NCBI RefSeq assembly: GCF_000496575.1
Contig: NZ_AYKT01000008.1
Coordinates: 1 to 64,000 of the forward strand
Direction of reading: 5' to 3'
DNA: 64,000 nucleotides
Source: Geobacillus thermodenitrificans subsp. thermodenitrificans DSM 465
GTDB taxonomy: Bacteria; Bacillota; Bacilli; Bacillales; Anoxybacillaceae
Shown: piece after piece, positions 45,843 to 56,687 of the stretch
How positions within the stretch are numbered: the stretch's first letter is position 1
Layout: each line of letters begins with the position of its first letter
Program-made: the position numbers and the translations under genes
Notes under the pieces: generated by a model
Database searches by the model: none
Told to the model about the DNA's origin: nothing
What the model saw: the letters and a program-made list of their open reading frames with translations, nothing else

Positions 45843-47384
45843 ATGTGTGCATTTATTTTGGAAATGAGGGGGATTACGAAACAATTTCCCGGAGTGAAAG
45901 CGCTTGATAATGTGAATTTAAAGGTGCGAGAAGGAGAAATTCATGCGCTTTGCGGGGAGAATGGGGCAGGAAAATCGACATTGATGAAAGTGTTAAGTGG
46001 CGTTTATCCATATGGGACGTATGACGGGGAAATTTTATTTAAAGGAGAAGTATGCAAATTTAAAGATATTAAACAGAGCGAGCAATTAGGGATTGTCATC
46101 ATCCATCAAGAGCTTGCCCTAATCCCCTATTTGTCCATTGCTGAAAACATTTTTTTAGGGAATGAACGGGCGAAAAAAGGAGTCATTAACTGGAACGAAA
46201 CGTTTGCACAAACAAAAGAGCTGTTGCAGAAAGTTGGATTGGATGAATCCCCCCACACGTTGGTCGGTCAACTTGGAGTCGGCAAACAGCAATTGGTGGA
46301 AATCGCGAAAGCATTATCCAAAGAAGTAAAATTGCTTATTTTGGATGAGCCGACGGCGGCATTGAATGAAGATGACAGTGAAAATTTATTAAACTTGCTT
46401 TTAGAGTTTAAAAAACAAGGTTTGTCTGCCATTATTATTTCTCATAAGTTGAATGAAATTGCCAAGGTCGCCGATTCGATCACGATTTTACGGGATGGAA
46501 AAACGATTGAAACATTGGATATGAAGCGCGATGAAGTGACCGAGGATCGAATCATTCGCGGAATGGTGGGGCGTGATTTAACGAACCGTTATCCGACAAG
46601 AACGCCGAAGATCGGTGAAGTTATATTTGAAGTAAAAAACTGGACCGTACATCATCCTGTTTATCCCGAACGCAAAGTAATTGATAATGTTCATTTGTCA
46701 ATTCGCAGAGGAGAAATTGTGGGAATCGCCGGTCTCATGGGGGCAGGTCGAACTGAATTGGCCATGAGCATCTTTGGTCGATCATACGGAAAGAAAATCA
46801 GCGGTGAGATATGGAAAAATGGGGCCAAAATCGATGTAAGCGATGTTAGTAAAGCCATTGCCAACGGGATCGCTTATGTAACCGAAGACAGGAAAGGAAA
46901 TGGCCTTATCTTAATGGAAGACATTCGGAAAAATATTACGCTTTCTCGCTTAGGAAAAATCTCGAACCATTTTGTGGTCGATGAAAATAAGGAAATTATT
47001 GAATCGGAACGATTCCGTAACCAATTCAAAATTAAAACGCCAAGCGTGTTTCAAAAAGCGGAAGCGCTTAGTGGTGGAAATCAGCAAAAAGTCGTTTTAA
47101 GTAAATGGATTTTTGCCGAACCGGATATTTTGATTTTGGATGAACCGACAAGGGGAATTGATGTAGGGGCGAAATATGAAATTTATACGATCATTCATCA
47201 GTTGGCGAATGCAGGGAAAGGCATTTTAATGATTTCTTCCGAGCTTCCAGAAATTCTCGGGATGTGCGACCGGATTTACGTGATGAGCGAAGGACGCATC
47301 ACTGGTGAAGTTGTACGGGAAGAAGCGACACAGGAAAAATTAATGAGACTAATGACAAAAACGGCTATTCGGGAGGGAGTATAA
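45843..47384 (+). CDS. araG: Arabinose ABC importer ATP-binding protein
   Basis: Fused two-domain sugar ATPase (513 residues). The first Walker A is GENGAGKST with Walker [13 protein letters not shown]. The second domain has a degenerate Walker A ([13 protein letters not shown]), signature [16 protein letters not shown] and [19 protein letters not shown] 45843 follows GAGGAGG. It energises uptake through AraH. It is a paralogue of the ATPase gene at 26099 in the inositol island. Confidence 0.9.
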   Translation: MCAFILEMRGITKQFPGVKALDNVNLKVREGEIHALCGENGAGKSTLMKVLSGVYPYGTYDGEILFKGEVCKFKDIKQSEQLGIVIIHQELALIPYLSIAENIFLGNERAKKGVINWNETFAQTKELLQKVGLDESPHTLVGQLGVGKQQLVEIAKALSKEVKLLILDEPTAALNEDDSENLLNLLLEFKKQGLSAIIISHKLNEIAKVADSITILRDGKTIETLDMKRDEVTEDRIIRGMVGRDLTNRYPTRTPKIGEVIFEVKNWTVHHPVYPERKVIDNVHLSIRRGEIVGIAGLMGAGRTELAMSIFGRSYGKKISGEIWKNGAKIDVSDVSKAIANGIAYVTEDRKGNGLILMEDIRKNITLSRLGKISNHFVVDENKEIIESERFRNQFKIKTPSVFQKAEALSGGNQQKVVLSKWIFAEPDILILDEPTRGIDVGAKYEIYTIIHQLANAGKGILMISSELPEILGMCDRIYVMSEGRITGEVVREEATQEKLMRLMTKTAIREGV

Positions 47385-47385
47385 G

Positions 47386-48609
47386 ATGGAAGCACCGATG
47401 CAAAAAACAGTACACCAACTTTCAAAGCGGTCAACAAAGGACGAACGGTTAACTTTCAAACAGATGATAAAAAGCAATATGAGAAGCTATAGCATGGTGA
47501 TCGCTCTCGTCTTGATCATGTTATTGTTTCAATTATTAACGGGAGGCATTTTATTAAGGCCGCTAAATATTACGAACTTAATCTTGCAAAACAGTTATAT
47601 TTTAGTGTTGGCTGTTGGAATGATGCTTGTCATTATTACTGGACATATCGACTTATCGGTCGGATCGGTGGCAGCCTTTGTCGGGGCTTTGGCTGGCATT
47701 CTTATGGTTCAACATCATGTACCGGTTTGGATGACAGTTCTCATTTGCTTAGTGCTAGGAGCCTTGATTGGGGCATGGCAAGGATTTTGGGTTGCCTACG
47801 TGAAAATCCCGGCGTTTATTGTGACGTTGGCAGGCATGTTACTGTTTCGTGGGTTGACGATGGTCATTTTAGAGGGGCAATCAATCGCCCCGTTTCCGAA
47901 AACATTCCAAAATATTAGTTCTGGGTTTCTTCCGGATCTATTTAATGGGGGATCTCTTCATCTTTTCACTCTTGTGGTCGGTTTAGCGATTTCTGTCTTA
48001 TTTATCGCATTGGAATGGCGAAAACGAAACAGCCAAAAAAAATACGGCTTTGCGGTCAGTCCTGCCCCGGTGTTTGGGATAAAAATGGCCGTCATTGTTG
48101 CCGTTATTATGATCTTCTCTTATATTTTGGCGACGTACGAAGGAATTCCGACAATCTTAGTTATTTTGGCTGCGTTGATCATCGCTTATTCATTTGTCGC
48201 TAATCGAACGGTCGTTGGGCGTCACATTTATGCTATTGGCGGCAATGAAAAGGCAGCCCAACTGTCAGGGATTAAAACAAAACGTGTCACTTTTTGGGTG
48301 TTTGTGAATATGGGGGTATTGGCCGCTTTGTCCGGACTAATTTTTGCTGCCCGTCTCAACGCAGCGACGCCAAAAGCAGGAAATTTGTTTGAACTCGATG
48401 CCATCGCGGCATGCTTTATTGGAGGTGCATCTGCTTATGGCGGCGTCGGTACGATCGGTGGGGCGATCATCGGTGGTCTTGTCATGGGCGTAATGAATAA
48501 CGGGATGTCCTTACTTGGACTGGGCATCGACTGGCAACAAGCCATTAAAGGACTTGTTCTGCTTGCCGCTGTTGCCTTTGATATTTACAACAAAAACAAA
48601 GCTGCGTAA
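47386..48609 (+). CDS. araH: Arabinose ABC importer permease
   Basis: XylH/GguB-type permease of 407 residues, longer than the RbsC type, with about ten or more helices. It contains GHIDLSVGSVAAFVGALAG, GRHIYAIGGNEKAAQLSGIK and GGASAYGGVGTIGGAIIGG. ATG 47386 is 1 bp after the araG stop region, so translational coupling is likely; GGGAGGG lies upstream. A terminator follows. Confidence 0.9.
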   Translation: MEAPMQKTVHQLSKRSTKDERLTFKQMIKSNMRSYSMVIALVLIMLLFQLLTGGILLRPLNITNLILQNSYILVLAVGMMLVIITGHIDLSVGSVAAFVGALAGILMVQHHVPVWMTVLICLVLGALIGAWQGFWVAYVKIPAFIVTLAGMLLFRGLTMVILEGQSIAPFPKTFQNISSGFLPDLFNGGSLHLFTLVVGLAISVLFIALEWRKRNSQKKYGFAVSPAPVFGIKMAVIVAVIMIFSYILATYEGIPTILVILAALIIAYSFVANRTVVGRHIYAIGGNEKAAQLSGIKTKRVTFWVFVNMGVLAALSGLIFAARLNAATPKAGNLFELDAIAACFIGGASAYGGVGTIGGAIIGGLVMGVMNNGMSLLGLGIDWQQAIKGLVLLAAVAFDIYNKNKAA

Positions 48610-48615
48610 GCAAAA

Positions 48616-48651
48616 CAAAGGGTCAAGCCAATCTGCTTGGCCCTTTGTTAT
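48616..48651 (+). terminator. Terminator of araEGH
   Basis: CAAAGGGTCAAGC (48616-48628) / GCTTGGCCCTTTG (48635-48647), 13 pairs with one G-U, loop CAATCT, followed by TTATT. Confidence 0.75.
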
Positions 48652-48655
48652 TAAA

Positions 48656-48709
48656 AATAGATACGAACAAATGAGAATTGCTATAATAAAATTAATTTGT
48701 ATCTCATTT
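48656..48709 (+). promoter_or_regulatory. Candidate AraR boxes before araR (autoregulation)
   Basis: Two degenerate AraR-like sites, ATAGATACGAACAAAT (about 48657-48672) and AATTTGTATCTCATTT (48694-48709), flank a TATAAT (48682-48687). The arrangement suggests AraR represses its own gene, as in Bacillus subtilis. Confidence 0.45.
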
Positions 48710-48728
48710 TTGTCGTTGAGGTGGACTT

Positions 48729-49823
48729 ATGAAGGAGAAAATGGTGCCAAAATATGTGCAATTAAAGCAAGAAATTTTATCTTGGATCGTGTCTGGAAAA
48801 ATGAAGCCGGATGAGAAAATTCCAACCGAGCATGAAATCGCCAACCAGTTTCAGTTAAGTCGTCATACGGTTCGGCAGGCGCTCGGGGAGCTCGAGAAGG
48901 AAGGGTGGCTGTACAAAATTCAAGGGAGCGGCACATTTGTGTCCCGGCCGAAGTCAAAAGAACAAGTGGATACGAAAACCATTGGGATCATCACTACTTA
49001 TATTTCCGACTATATTTTTCCGCATATTGTCCGCGGGGCGGAGGAGACGCTGCGGGAAAAGGGATACCGTCTTTTGCTGGCCAGTACGAATAATGATAAA
49101 CAGCGAGAGAAAGAGCAGCTTGAGGAGATGATTCGAGAACCATTAAGTGGGTTGATCATCGAGCCAACCAAAAGTGCACAAGGGAATCCGAACCTAGGCT
49201 ACTACTTGTCGCTCAATAACCTCCATATTCCGTATGTCATGATTAACGCTCGCTATTTGGAAGTGAGCTGTCCATGCGTGAAAATGGATGATGAGCAGGG
49301 CGGATTTTTATTGACCGATCATCTTATTCGTTTAGGGCACCGCCGGATTGCTGGTTTCTTTAAAACCGACGATTTGCAAGGAGTGGACCGTTTGCGCGGC
49401 TTTATTCGCGCTCACCAGCAGCACGAGATGCCTGTTGCAACAGACTATCTTCTTTCTTATGCAACAGAGGAGAAAATGACAAAACCGCTTGAGGTGGCAA
49501 GACAGTTTTTGCAACGCCCAAAAGGGGAGCGACCAACTGCCTTTGTCTGCTATAACGATGAGCTGGCGATTTTACTTCTTGAGGTGATTCGTCAACAAGG
49601 ATTATCCGTTCCTGATGACCTTTCGATCGTCGGGTTTGATGACTCGACGTTTGCGACAGCGACGGAAGTGAAGTTGACGACGATCCGTCATCCAAAAATG
49701 GAAATGGGGATCGAAGCAGCGCAACTGCTTATTCAAATGATCGAACAGCCAACGGCTGAAACGATCAGGGATATTATTTATAAACCTGAGTTAATTGTCC
49801 GGAACTCTACTAAAGAAATATAA
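48729..49823 (+). CDS. araR: Arabinose-responsive repressor AraR
   Basis: GntR/LacI hybrid of 364 residues. GntR winged helix (1-72: HEIANQFQLSRHTVRQALGE, IQGSGTFVSRP), then a LacI-type arabinose-binding domain (TIGIITTYISDYIFPHIVRG, GHRRIAGFFKTDDLQGVDRL, DLSIVGFDDSTFATATEVK). This is the domain order of the Bacillus AraR. ATG 48729 follows GAGGTGG. It lies between araH and araD. AraR boxes occur before araE, araD and abnE. Arabinose is expected to release it from DNA. Confidence 0.92.
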   Translation: MKEKMVPKYVQLKQEILSWIVSGKMKPDEKIPTEHEIANQFQLSRHTVRQALGELEKEGWLYKIQGSGTFVSRPKSKEQVDTKTIGIITTYISDYIFPHIVRGAEETLREKGYRLLLASTNNDKQREKEQLEEMIREPLSGLIIEPTKSAQGNPNLGYYLSLNNLHIPYVMINARYLEVSCPCVKMDDEQGGFLLTDHLIRLGHRRIAGFFKTDDLQGVDRLRGFIRAHQQHEMPVATDYLLSYATEEKMTKPLEVARQFLQRPKGERPTAFVCYNDELAILLLEVIRQQGLSVPDDLSIVGFDDSTFATATEVKLTTIRHPKMEMGIEAAQLLIQMIEQPTAETIRDIIYKPELIVRNSTKEI

Positions 49824-49855
49824 AAATATGTCCAAAATACAGAAAAAAGTATGGA

Positions 49856-49880
49856 AAAATTGTACGTACAAAATTATAAT
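49856..49880 (+). promoter_or_regulatory. araDBA promoter with AraR box
   Basis: AAAATTGTACGTACAAAATT (49856-49875) with the perfect palindrome TTGTACGTACAA fits the AraR consensus best of all sites in the window. A -10 TATAAT lies at 49875-49880, and TGGAAA at 49852-49857 is a possible -35, so AraR would sit between the two hexamers. Confidence 0.8.
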
Positions 49881-49914
49881 GGAGGTGAAGAGACTTTTAT
49901 AGGGAGTGGGGGTT

Positions 49915-50601
49915 ATGCTTGAGGAGCTGAAACGGGCTGTATTTGAGGCCAACCTGCAGCTCCCACAATACCGCCTTGTGACATTTACATGGGGAAATGT
50001 GAGCGGGATTGACCGGGAGCGCGGGTTGGTTGTCATTAAGCCAAGTGGGTTGGCGTATGACAGACTGACTGCGGAAGATATGGTGGTCGTGAATTTAGAC
50101 GGCGAGGTGGTGGAAGGAGAGTGGAAACCGTCATCGGACACTCCGACCCATCTCTGGCTGTATAAACAATTTCCGGGAATCGGAGGAATTGTGCATACCC
50201 ATTCGACTTGGGCGACTGTTTGGGCGCAGGCCGGGAAAGGGATTCCTCCGTTGGGGACGACGCATGCCGACTATTTTTATGGCGAAATCCCGTGCACTCG
50301 GCCGATGACCAATGAGGAAATTCAAGGGGAATATGAACTCGAAACCGGCAAAGTGATCACCGAAACGTTCCACTTCCTCGACCCGTTGCAAGTGCCAGGC
50401 GTTTTGGTGCATGGCCATGGACCATTTGCCTGGGGAAAAGACCCAGCAAACGCAGTCCACAATGCCGTTGTTTTGGAAGAAGTGGCGAAAATGGCGGCAA
50501 GAACGTACATGCTCAATCCAAATGCACAGCCGATCAGCCAGTCGCTGCTTGACCGTCATTATTTACGCAAGCATGGTGTAAACGCTTACTATGGACAATA
50601 A
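49915..50601 (+). CDS. araD: L-ribulose-5-phosphate 4-epimerase
   Basis: Converts L-ribulose 5-phosphate to D-xylulose 5-phosphate for the pentose phosphate pathway. Class II aldolase-like zinc enzyme of 228 residues. It has [29 protein letters not shown], zinc ligands in [13 protein letters not shown] and [10 protein letters not shown], and the C-terminal [17 protein letters not shown] 49915 follows AGGGAGTGGGGG; GTG 49906 is an alternative. First gene of araDBA, which is the Geobacillus order. Confidence 0.95.
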   Translation: MLEELKRAVFEANLQLPQYRLVTFTWGNVSGIDRERGLVVIKPSGLAYDRLTAEDMVVVNLDGEVVEGEWKPSSDTPTHLWLYKQFPGIGGIVHTHSTWATVWAQAGKGIPPLGTTHADYFYGEIPCTRPMTNEEIQGEYELETGKVITETFHFLDPLQVPGVLVHGHGPFAWGKDPANAVHNAVVLEEVAKMAARTYMLNPNAQPISQSLLDRHYLRKHGVNAYYGQ

Positions 50602-50616
50602 GGGAGGGAGACTGCG

Positions 50617-52311
50617 ATGGGGAAAAAGTACGTCATCGGTATTGACTATGGGACGGAATCGGGGCGCGCAGTTCTCGTTGATCTAGAGGGAAACGAAATT
50701 GCGGATCATGTCACTCCGTATCCTCACGGAGTCATTGATGAAGTATTGCCGGAATCGAACGTACAATTAGAACCAGACTGGGCACTACAGCACCCAGGTG
50801 ATTATATCGAAGTGTTGGCGACTGCTGTTCCGGCTGTATTGCAAAAGTCAGGGGTCAACCCGGCGGATGTGATTGGGGTTGGTATTGATTTTACCGCTTG
50901 CACGATGCTGCCGGTCGATGCTTCCGGTGAGCCGCTTTGCCTGAAGCCCGAATTCAAGCATCGTCCACACAGCTGGGTGAAATTGTGGAAACATCATGCT
51001 GCCCAGGATGAAGCGAACTTGCTCAATGAAATCGCGGCGAAAAGAGGCGAAGCATTTTTGCCGCGCTACGGTGGAAAGATTTCATCTGAATGGATGATTG
51101 CGAAAATTTGGCAGATTCTGAACGAGGCGCCTGATATTTACGATCAAACCGATCTTTTTTTAGAGGCAACCGACTGGGTAATCTTCAAAATGACCGGTCA
51201 AATGGTGCGAAATAGCTGTACGGCCGGCTATAAATCGATTTGGCATAAACAAGACGGCTATCCAAGTAAGGAGTTTTTCCGGGCGCTTGACCCGCGGTTG
51301 GAACATTTAACAGAAACGAAACTGCGTGGTCCGATCGTTCCACTCGGCACAAGAGCCGGAGTGTTAACAAAGGAAATGGCTGCCATGATGGGGCTCCTTC
51401 CCGGAACCGCCGTTGCGGTCGGAAATGTTGATGCCCATGCGGCTGTACCGGGTGTCGGGGTCGTTGAGCCAGGCAAATTGGTGATGGCGATGGGAACATC
51501 GATCTGCCATATGTTGCTTGGTACGGAAGAAAAGTATGTGGAAGGAATGTGCGGGGTTGTCGAGGATGGCATCATTCCGGGATATTTCGGCTATGAAGCC
51601 GGGCAGTCAGCGGTGGGCGACATTTTCGCTTGGTATGTTGAACAAGGCGTTCCGGCTTATGTGAAAGAAGCGGCGGAAAAAGAAGGGGTTAGTGTCCATG
51701 AGTGGCTGGAAAAGCGTGCTGCTGCTTACCGGCCGGGGGAAACCGGATTGCTCGCTTTAGACTGGTGGAACGGGAACCGTTCGGTATTGGTCGACACCGA
51801 TTTAACCGGGTTGATCATTGGCTATACGCTGCTAACGAAACCAGAAGAGGTTTACCGTGCATTGCTTGAAGCAACGGCCTTTGGAACACGCAAAATTATC
51901 GATGCCTTTGTTGAAAACGGTGTCAACGTGGATGAACTGTACGCATGCGGCGGATTGCCACAAAAAAATAAGCTACTCATGCAAATTTATGCCGATGTGA
52001 CCAACCGCGAGATTAAAATTGCGGCGTCGAAGCAAACCCCGGCAGTGGGGGCTGCCATGTTTGCGGCGGTCGCGGCCGGCAAAGAAAACGGTGGATATGA
52101 GTCGATCGTTGAAGCAGCACAAAACATGGGGAAAGTGCGTGAAGAGACGTTCAAACCGATTCCGGAGAATGTCGCCATTTATGAACAGCTGTATCAAGAA
52201 TATACGAAACTGCATGACTACTTTGGCCGCGGAGAAAACGATGTGATGAAACGGCTCAAACATTGGAAAGAGACCGCGCGGGCGGCGAAAGAATCTATGA
52301 CTTTATCGTGA
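50617..52311 (+). CDS. araB: L-ribulokinase
   Basis: ATP-dependent phosphorylation of L-ribulose. FGGY-family kinase of 564 residues, typical for AraB. Motifs: [17 protein letters not shown] (nucleotide loop), [41 protein letters not shown] and [20 protein letters not shown]. The ATG at 50617 has GGGAGGGAG upstream. Between araD and araA; 15 bp after araD. Confidence 0.96.
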   Translation: MGKKYVIGIDYGTESGRAVLVDLEGNEIADHVTPYPHGVIDEVLPESNVQLEPDWALQHPGDYIEVLATAVPAVLQKSGVNPADVIGVGIDFTACTMLPVDASGEPLCLKPEFKHRPHSWVKLWKHHAAQDEANLLNEIAAKRGEAFLPRYGGKISSEWMIAKIWQILNEAPDIYDQTDLFLEATDWVIFKMTGQMVRNSCTAGYKSIWHKQDGYPSKEFFRALDPRLEHLTETKLRGPIVPLGTRAGVLTKEMAAMMGLLPGTAVAVGNVDAHAAVPGVGVVEPGKLVMAMGTSICHMLLGTEEKYVEGMCGVVEDGIIPGYFGYEAGQSAVGDIFAWYVEQGVPAYVKEAAEKEGVSVHEWLEKRAAAYRPGETGLLALDWWNGNRSVLVDTDLTGLIIGYTLLTKPEEVYRALLEATAFGTRKIIDAFVENGVNVDELYACGGLPQKNKLLMQIYADVTNREIKIAASKQTPAVGAAMFAAVAAGKENGGYESIVEAAQNMGKVREETFKPIPENVAIYEQLYQEYTKLHDYFGRGENDVMKRLKHWKETARAAKESMTLS

Positions 52312-52327
52312 ATGGGGAGAGGCAATC

Positions 52328-53818
52328 ATGTTATCATTACGTCCTTATGAATTTTGGTTTGTGACAGGAAGCCAGCACTTATACGGGGAAGAAGCGTTAA
52401 AACAAGTTGAAGAACATTCAAGAACGATCGTCAATGAGTTGAACCGTGATTCGGTGTTTCCGTTCCCGCTCGTCTTCAAACCGATCGTCACAACCCCAGA
52501 AGAAATTCGCAACATTTGTCTTGAGGCGAATGCGAGCGAACAATGTGCCGGCGTTGTCACATGGATGCATACGTTCTCGCCAGCGAAGATGTGGATTGGC
52601 GGCCTTTTGGAGTTGCGAAAACCGTTATTGCATCTTCACACTCAGTTTAACCGTGATATTCCGTGGGACAGCATCGATATGGACTTTATGAACTTAAACC
52701 AATCGGCTCACGGTGACCGAGAATACGGATTTATCGGTGCGAGAATGGGAGTTGCCCGGAAAGTCGTCGTTGGTCATTGGGAAGACCCAGAAGTCCGCGA
52801 GCGGCTGGCGAAATGGATGCGGACGGCCGTCGCCTTTGCGGAAAGCCGACATCTTAAAGTTGCGCGTTTCGGCGATAACATGCGTGAAGTGGCGGTAACG
52901 GAAGGGGACAAAGTGGGAGCGCAAATTCAATTCGGCTGGTCGATCAACGGTTATGGCATTGGGGATTTGGTGCAATCTATTCGCGATGTTTCTGAACAAA
53001 GCGTCAACGAACTGCTTGATGAATATGCTGAACTATATGACATTGTACCTGCTGGCCGTCAAGATGGACCGGTTCGTGAGTCGATCCGTGAGCAGGCGCG
53101 GATTGAGCTTGGGTTAAAAGCATTTTTGCAAGACGGGAACTTCACTGCCTTTACGACGACGTTTGAAGATTTGCACGGCATGAAGCAACTTCCAGGACTA
53201 GCGGTTCAACGGCTTATGGCAGAGGGATATGGATTTGGCGGCGAAGGCGACTGGAAAACGGCTGCTCTCGTTCGGTTGATGAAAGTCATGGCGGATGGCA
53301 AAGGAACATCGTTCATGGAAGACTACACGTACCACTTTGAGCCGGGCAACGAAATGATTCTTGGCGCTCATATGCTCGAAGTATGCCCGACGATCGCGGC
53401 AACGCGACCGCGCATCGAAGTTCATCCGCTTTCGATTGGTGGAAAAGAAGATCCAGCCCGTCTCGTGTTTGACGGCGGTGAGGGCGCAGCGGTCAATGCT
53501 TCGCTGATTGACTTAGGGCACCGTTTCCGTCTCATTGTCAATGAAGTCGATGCGGTGAAACCGGAATACGACATGCCGAAATTGCCGGTTGCCCGTATTT
53601 TATGGAAACCGCGCCCGTCGTTGCGTGATTCAGCTGAAGCATGGATTTTAGCCGGCGGTGCTCATCACACATGCTTCTCGTTTGCCGTCACGGCTGAACA
53701 GCTGGAAGACTTTGCGGAAATGACCGGCATTGAATGTGTCGTGATCAATGAACATACTTCCGTCTCGTCATTCAAAAACGAACTGAGGTGGAATGAGGTA
53801 TTTTGGCGAGGGAGGTAA
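52328..53818 (+). CDS. araA: L-arabinose isomerase
   Basis: Manganese-dependent isomerisation of L-arabinose to L-ribulose. 496 residues, family length. Motifs: [61 protein letters not shown] (metal Glu) and [20 protein letters not shown] (metal Glu/His). ATG 52328 follows GGGAGAGG. Last gene of araDBA, followed by a terminator. Geobacillus enzymes of this type are thermostable and also act on D-galactose. Confidence 0.97.
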   Translation: MLSLRPYEFWFVTGSQHLYGEEALKQVEEHSRTIVNELNRDSVFPFPLVFKPIVTTPEEIRNICLEANASEQCAGVVTWMHTFSPAKMWIGGLLELRKPLLHLHTQFNRDIPWDSIDMDFMNLNQSAHGDREYGFIGARMGVARKVVVGHWEDPEVRERLAKWMRTAVAFAESRHLKVARFGDNMREVAVTEGDKVGAQIQFGWSINGYGIGDLVQSIRDVSEQSVNELLDEYAELYDIVPAGRQDGPVRESIREQARIELGLKAFLQDGNFTAFTTTFEDLHGMKQLPGLAVQRLMAEGYGFGGEGDWKTAALVRLMKVMADGKGTSFMEDYTYHFEPGNEMILGAHMLEVCPTIAATRPRIEVHPLSIGGKEDPARLVFDGGEGAAVNASLIDLGHRFRLIVNEVDAVKPEYDMPKLPVARILWKPRPSLRDSAEAWILAGGAHHTCFSFAVTAEQLEDFAEMTGIECVVINEHTSVSSFKNELRWNEVFWRGR

Positions 53819-53855
53819 GGTTAAATAGCACGTAATTCATATAGCGCGAAATCAA

Positions 53856-53893
53856 GGACACGGGTTGGAAGAAGAGCCCGTGTCTTTGTTTTT
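53856..53893 (+). terminator. Terminator of araDBA
   Basis: GGACACGGG (53856-53864) / CCCGTGTCT (53877-53885) with loop TTGGAAGAAGAG, followed by TTGTTTTTT. Confidence 0.85.
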
Positions 53894-54047
53894 TAACAAC
53901 TAATGTTATGTAAAAAGTTGCTGATCAATAGAGGAAGTAAGCTCTAATGTTTAATAAAAGTAATCAATGTGAGAGAAGTTATATGGACATGTTTTAGCAC
54001 CATTTTGAGGCGTAAAAAAACATTTACTGACTTTTTTAAATTTTTGG

Positions 54048-54216
54048 TTGAAAAAAATAGACATAATGGTACAATTAAGTTAAAAGTTATACGTACAAAA
54101 AATCATACAACCAGAAATGGATATTTATTTGTAAGGTCAAATTGTTTTCGGATCCTTTAAAAAGGATTTGAAATAAACTTCAGAGGAGGGGTGGTTAATT
54201 TTAAAAGCGTTTTCAA
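54048..54216 (+). promoter_or_regulatory. abnE promoter region: AraR boxes and cre-like site
   Basis: Promoter TTGAAA (54048-54053), 16 bp, TACAAT (54070-54075). An AraR-like site ATAATGGTACAATTAAG (54063-54079) covers the -10, and AGTTATACGTACAAAA (54085-54100) follows. A cre-like TAAAAGCGTTTTCAA (54202-54216) lies in the leader, where CcpA could act as a roadblock. The leader is over 200 bases; no gene is seen in 53894-54317. Confidence 0.6.
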
Positions 54217-54317
54217 CAATAGCGGCAACATATAGTAAGTAGAAATCATGTCTTCAAGAGAATTGTTGCTGATAGGGGTCATTGATCCGCGTTCGAAATC
54301 AGGGGGGAGGTAAACCG

Positions 54318-55625
54318 ATGAAGAAGTTGTCTTTATTACTACTAGTATTCATTATGGCTGTATCAGCGTTTTTAGCTGGTTGTTCAAGTGACACAAGCAA
54401 TTCCGGTCAATCAAGTAAAGATACAAATGGTGCTAATAAACTAACATTATGGACATTTGGAGAGCAACATGCTGAGTTTTTTGAGCTTATGGCTGATGAG
54501 TGGAATAAAACACACCCTGACAAAAAGATTCAGCTCGAAACTACCACTTATCCGTATGATGACATGCATAACAAACTGCTTTTATCTTTGCAATCCGGAG
54601 TAGGAGCGCCGGACATTGTAGATATTGAGATCTCTCGTTTCTCCAACTATTTAAAAGGAAAGCCGCAGTTAGTAGAGTTAAATGATATTATAGACCCCGT
54701 GAAAGACAAAGCCATTCAATCGAGATTCGACATCTACTCTAAAGATGGAAAATACTATGGAATTGATTTTCACGTAGGTGCAACCGTCATTTACTATAAT
54801 AAAGAATTATTGGATAAAGCAGGGGTAAATCCCGATGAAATCGTTACGTGGGATGATTTTAAAGAGGCGGGTAAGAAGGTAGTTAGCGCCACAGGGAAGC
54901 CTATGATTACAATTGAAACAGACGGTCCATGGACTTACTGGCCTCTAGTTGTACAACAAGGGTCTGATTTTTACGATAAGGATGGGAATGTAATTTTAGA
55001 TAACGATATCAACATAAAAACATTAACATTTTTGAAACAACTGTTAGATGAAAAAATTGCTATAGCTGCTCCGGGTGGGGATCATCATGCAGAAGAATAT
55101 TATGGGTTTATGAACAAAGGGGGAGCTGCCTCTGTTGTGATGCCGATGTGGTACATGGTGCGGTTTACGGACTACATGCCGGACTTAAAAGGAAAGATAG
55201 TGATTAAACCAATGCCAAAATGGACGGCAGATGGAAAACGTTCAGCAGGTATGGGCGGTACTGGAACCGCTATCACTAACCAATGTAAGAATGTAGAGCT
55301 TGCAAAGGAGTTTTTAGCGTTTGCTAAATTATCTAAGGAAGCCAACATTCAAATTTGGAAAGAGCTTGGGTTCGACCCGATTCGTTGGGATGTTTGGAGT
55401 GATCCTGCGTTGAAAGAACCAAACAAATATACAGAATACTTTGGAGATTATATTTTCGATGTTCTTATGAGCATGAAAGATGAGATCGATTCGCCGACAG
55501 TTACCGAAAATACTCCAAAAATGAATGAGTTAGTTGTCCAAACTGTGTTGTACAAGGTTTTAAAAGAGAAGAGCATGTCCCCGGAACAAGCTTTGAAAAA
55601 TGTCGCAAATGAAATGAGAAAGTAA
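54318..55625 (+). CDS. abnE: Arabino-oligosaccharide ABC importer binding lipoprotein
   Basis: Family-1 solute-binding lipoprotein of 435 residues. Signal ends in AVSAFLAGC. The mature domain has KLTLWTFGEQHAEFFELMAD, GIDFHVGATVIYYNKELLDK and GAASVVMPMWYMVRF. ATG 54318 follows GGGGGGAGG; the earlier in-frame ATG at 54282 has none. It heads abnEFJ-abfA, controlled by AraR and cre-like sites. In Geobacillus stearothermophilus AbnE binds linear arabino-oligosaccharides; the name is by synteny. No ATPase gene is included. Confidence 0.87.
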   Translation: MKKLSLLLLVFIMAVSAFLAGCSSDTSNSGQSSKDTNGANKLTLWTFGEQHAEFFELMADEWNKTHPDKKIQLETTTYPYDDMHNKLLLSLQSGVGAPDIVDIEISRFSNYLKGKPQLVELNDIIDPVKDKAIQSRFDIYSKDGKYYGIDFHVGATVIYYNKELLDKAGVNPDEIVTWDDFKEAGKKVVSATGKPMITIETDGPWTYWPLVVQQGSDFYDKDGNVILDNDINIKTLTFLKQLLDEKIAIAAPGGDHHAEEYYGFMNKGGAASVVMPMWYMVRFTDYMPDLKGKIVIKPMPKWTADGKRSAGMGGTGTAITNQCKNVELAKEFLAFAKLSKEANIQIWKELGFDPIRWDVWSDPALKEPNKYTEYFGDYIFDVLMSMKDEIDSPTVTENTPKMNELVVQTVLYKVLKEKSMSPEQALKNVANEMRK

Positions 55626-55648
55626 TAAGCAAAAGTGGTTTGGATTCT

Positions 55649-55692
55649 CGAGGGAAGATTCGAGTGACGCCATAGCTTTGAGTCTTCCCTCG
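55649..55692 (+). other. Stable hairpin between abnE and abnF
   Basis: CGAGGGAAGA (55649-55658) / TCTTCCCTCG (55683-55692), perfect 10-bp stem without a T-run. As with araE, it lies right after the binding-protein gene and may stabilise or partly terminate the message. Confidence 0.6.
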
Positions 55693-55751
55693 CCATTTAA
55701 TGTTTCCCGGCTTGGGAAGAGTATAACATTGGGAATAAGGGGGGACTATCG

Positions 55752-56684
55752 GTGGAAAATAAATTAGACTACTCAGTACAGGCAGTACCCCAGAAACGAA
55801 AAGGAAATGGGATTATTTTTTCTCAAAAAGTTGCTCCGTATATTTTTGTATCGCCGTTTATCCTGTCCTTTTTAATATTTTTCCTTTATCCTTCCATTTC
55901 GACGATTATAATGAGTTTTCAAGAAGTATTACCTGGTGAAACGAAGTTTATTGGGGTAGAAAATTATAAAAAACTACTCAATCCACATTTTTATGCAGCT
56001 TTGCGTAATACAACAATTTACACTATTTGGACACTAATTATTCTAATCCCACTTCCTTTAGTGCTAGCGGTCATATTGAATTCTAAGGCTATACCAGGAC
56101 GTAATTTTTTTCGCTCTGCCTATTTCATACCGGCCTTAACTTCTACCATTGTAGTCGGGGTAGTGTTCCGCTTAATCTTTGGAGAGTTGGAATCGGCGCC
56201 TGCGAATGCGCTATTGAAATTGCTAGGACTGCCAGCCCAACAGTGGACGATGCATTGGGGAACAGGAATGTTTTTAATGGTATTTTTAGCTTCTTGGAAG
56301 TGGCTAGGGGTGAATATTTTGTATTTTCTCTCGGGGTTGCAAAGTATTCCGAAAGAACTCTATGAGTCGGCAGAGATAGACGGAGCTGGGATGTTCAGGA
56401 AGTTTTTTTATATTACACTTCCACTTTTAAAACCCGTAGTCATCTATGTGTTAACGATTAGTATTTTTGGCGGGTTCAGAATGTACGAGGAAAGTTTTGT
56501 GTTTTGGCAAAATCAGTCTCCTGGTGATATTGGACTTACTTTAGTAGGTTACATTTATCGGGAAGGGTTTATAAATAATGACATGGGATTCGGTTCTGCT
56601 ATCGGGATCGTGCTTCTGATCATCGTGTTTGTTATTAATATCATTCAGTTGAAGGTTACTGGCGCCTTCAAGAAGGAGGGGTAA
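55752..56684 (+). CDS. abnF: Arabino-oligosaccharide ABC importer permease
   Basis: MalF-type permease of 310 residues with six helices and the EAA loop ELYESAEIDGAGMFRKFFYIT. GTG 55752 follows AAGGGGGGAC. Forms the pore with AbnJ. It is downstream of abnE and a hairpin. Named by order and context. Confidence 0.88.
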   Translation: MENKLDYSVQAVPQKRKGNGIIFSQKVAPYIFVSPFILSFLIFFLYPSISTIIMSFQEVLPGETKFIGVENYKKLLNPHFYAALRNTTIYTIWTLIILIPLPLVLAVILNSKAIPGRNFFRSAYFIPALTSTIVVGVVFRLIFGELESAPANALLKLLGLPAQQWTMHWGTGMFLMVFLASWKWLGVNILYFLSGLQSIPKELYESAEIDGAGMFRKFFYITLPLLKPVVIYVLTISIFGGFRMYEESFVFWQNQSPGDIGLTLVGYIYREGFINNDMGFGSAIGIVLLIIVFVINIIQLKVTGAFKKEG

Positions 56685-56687
56685 GGT

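Noticed and set aside
53969-54160. 63-codon ORF upstream of abnE
   Set aside because: It runs through the promoter and AraR boxes, has a basic, low-complexity composition and no ribosome site.
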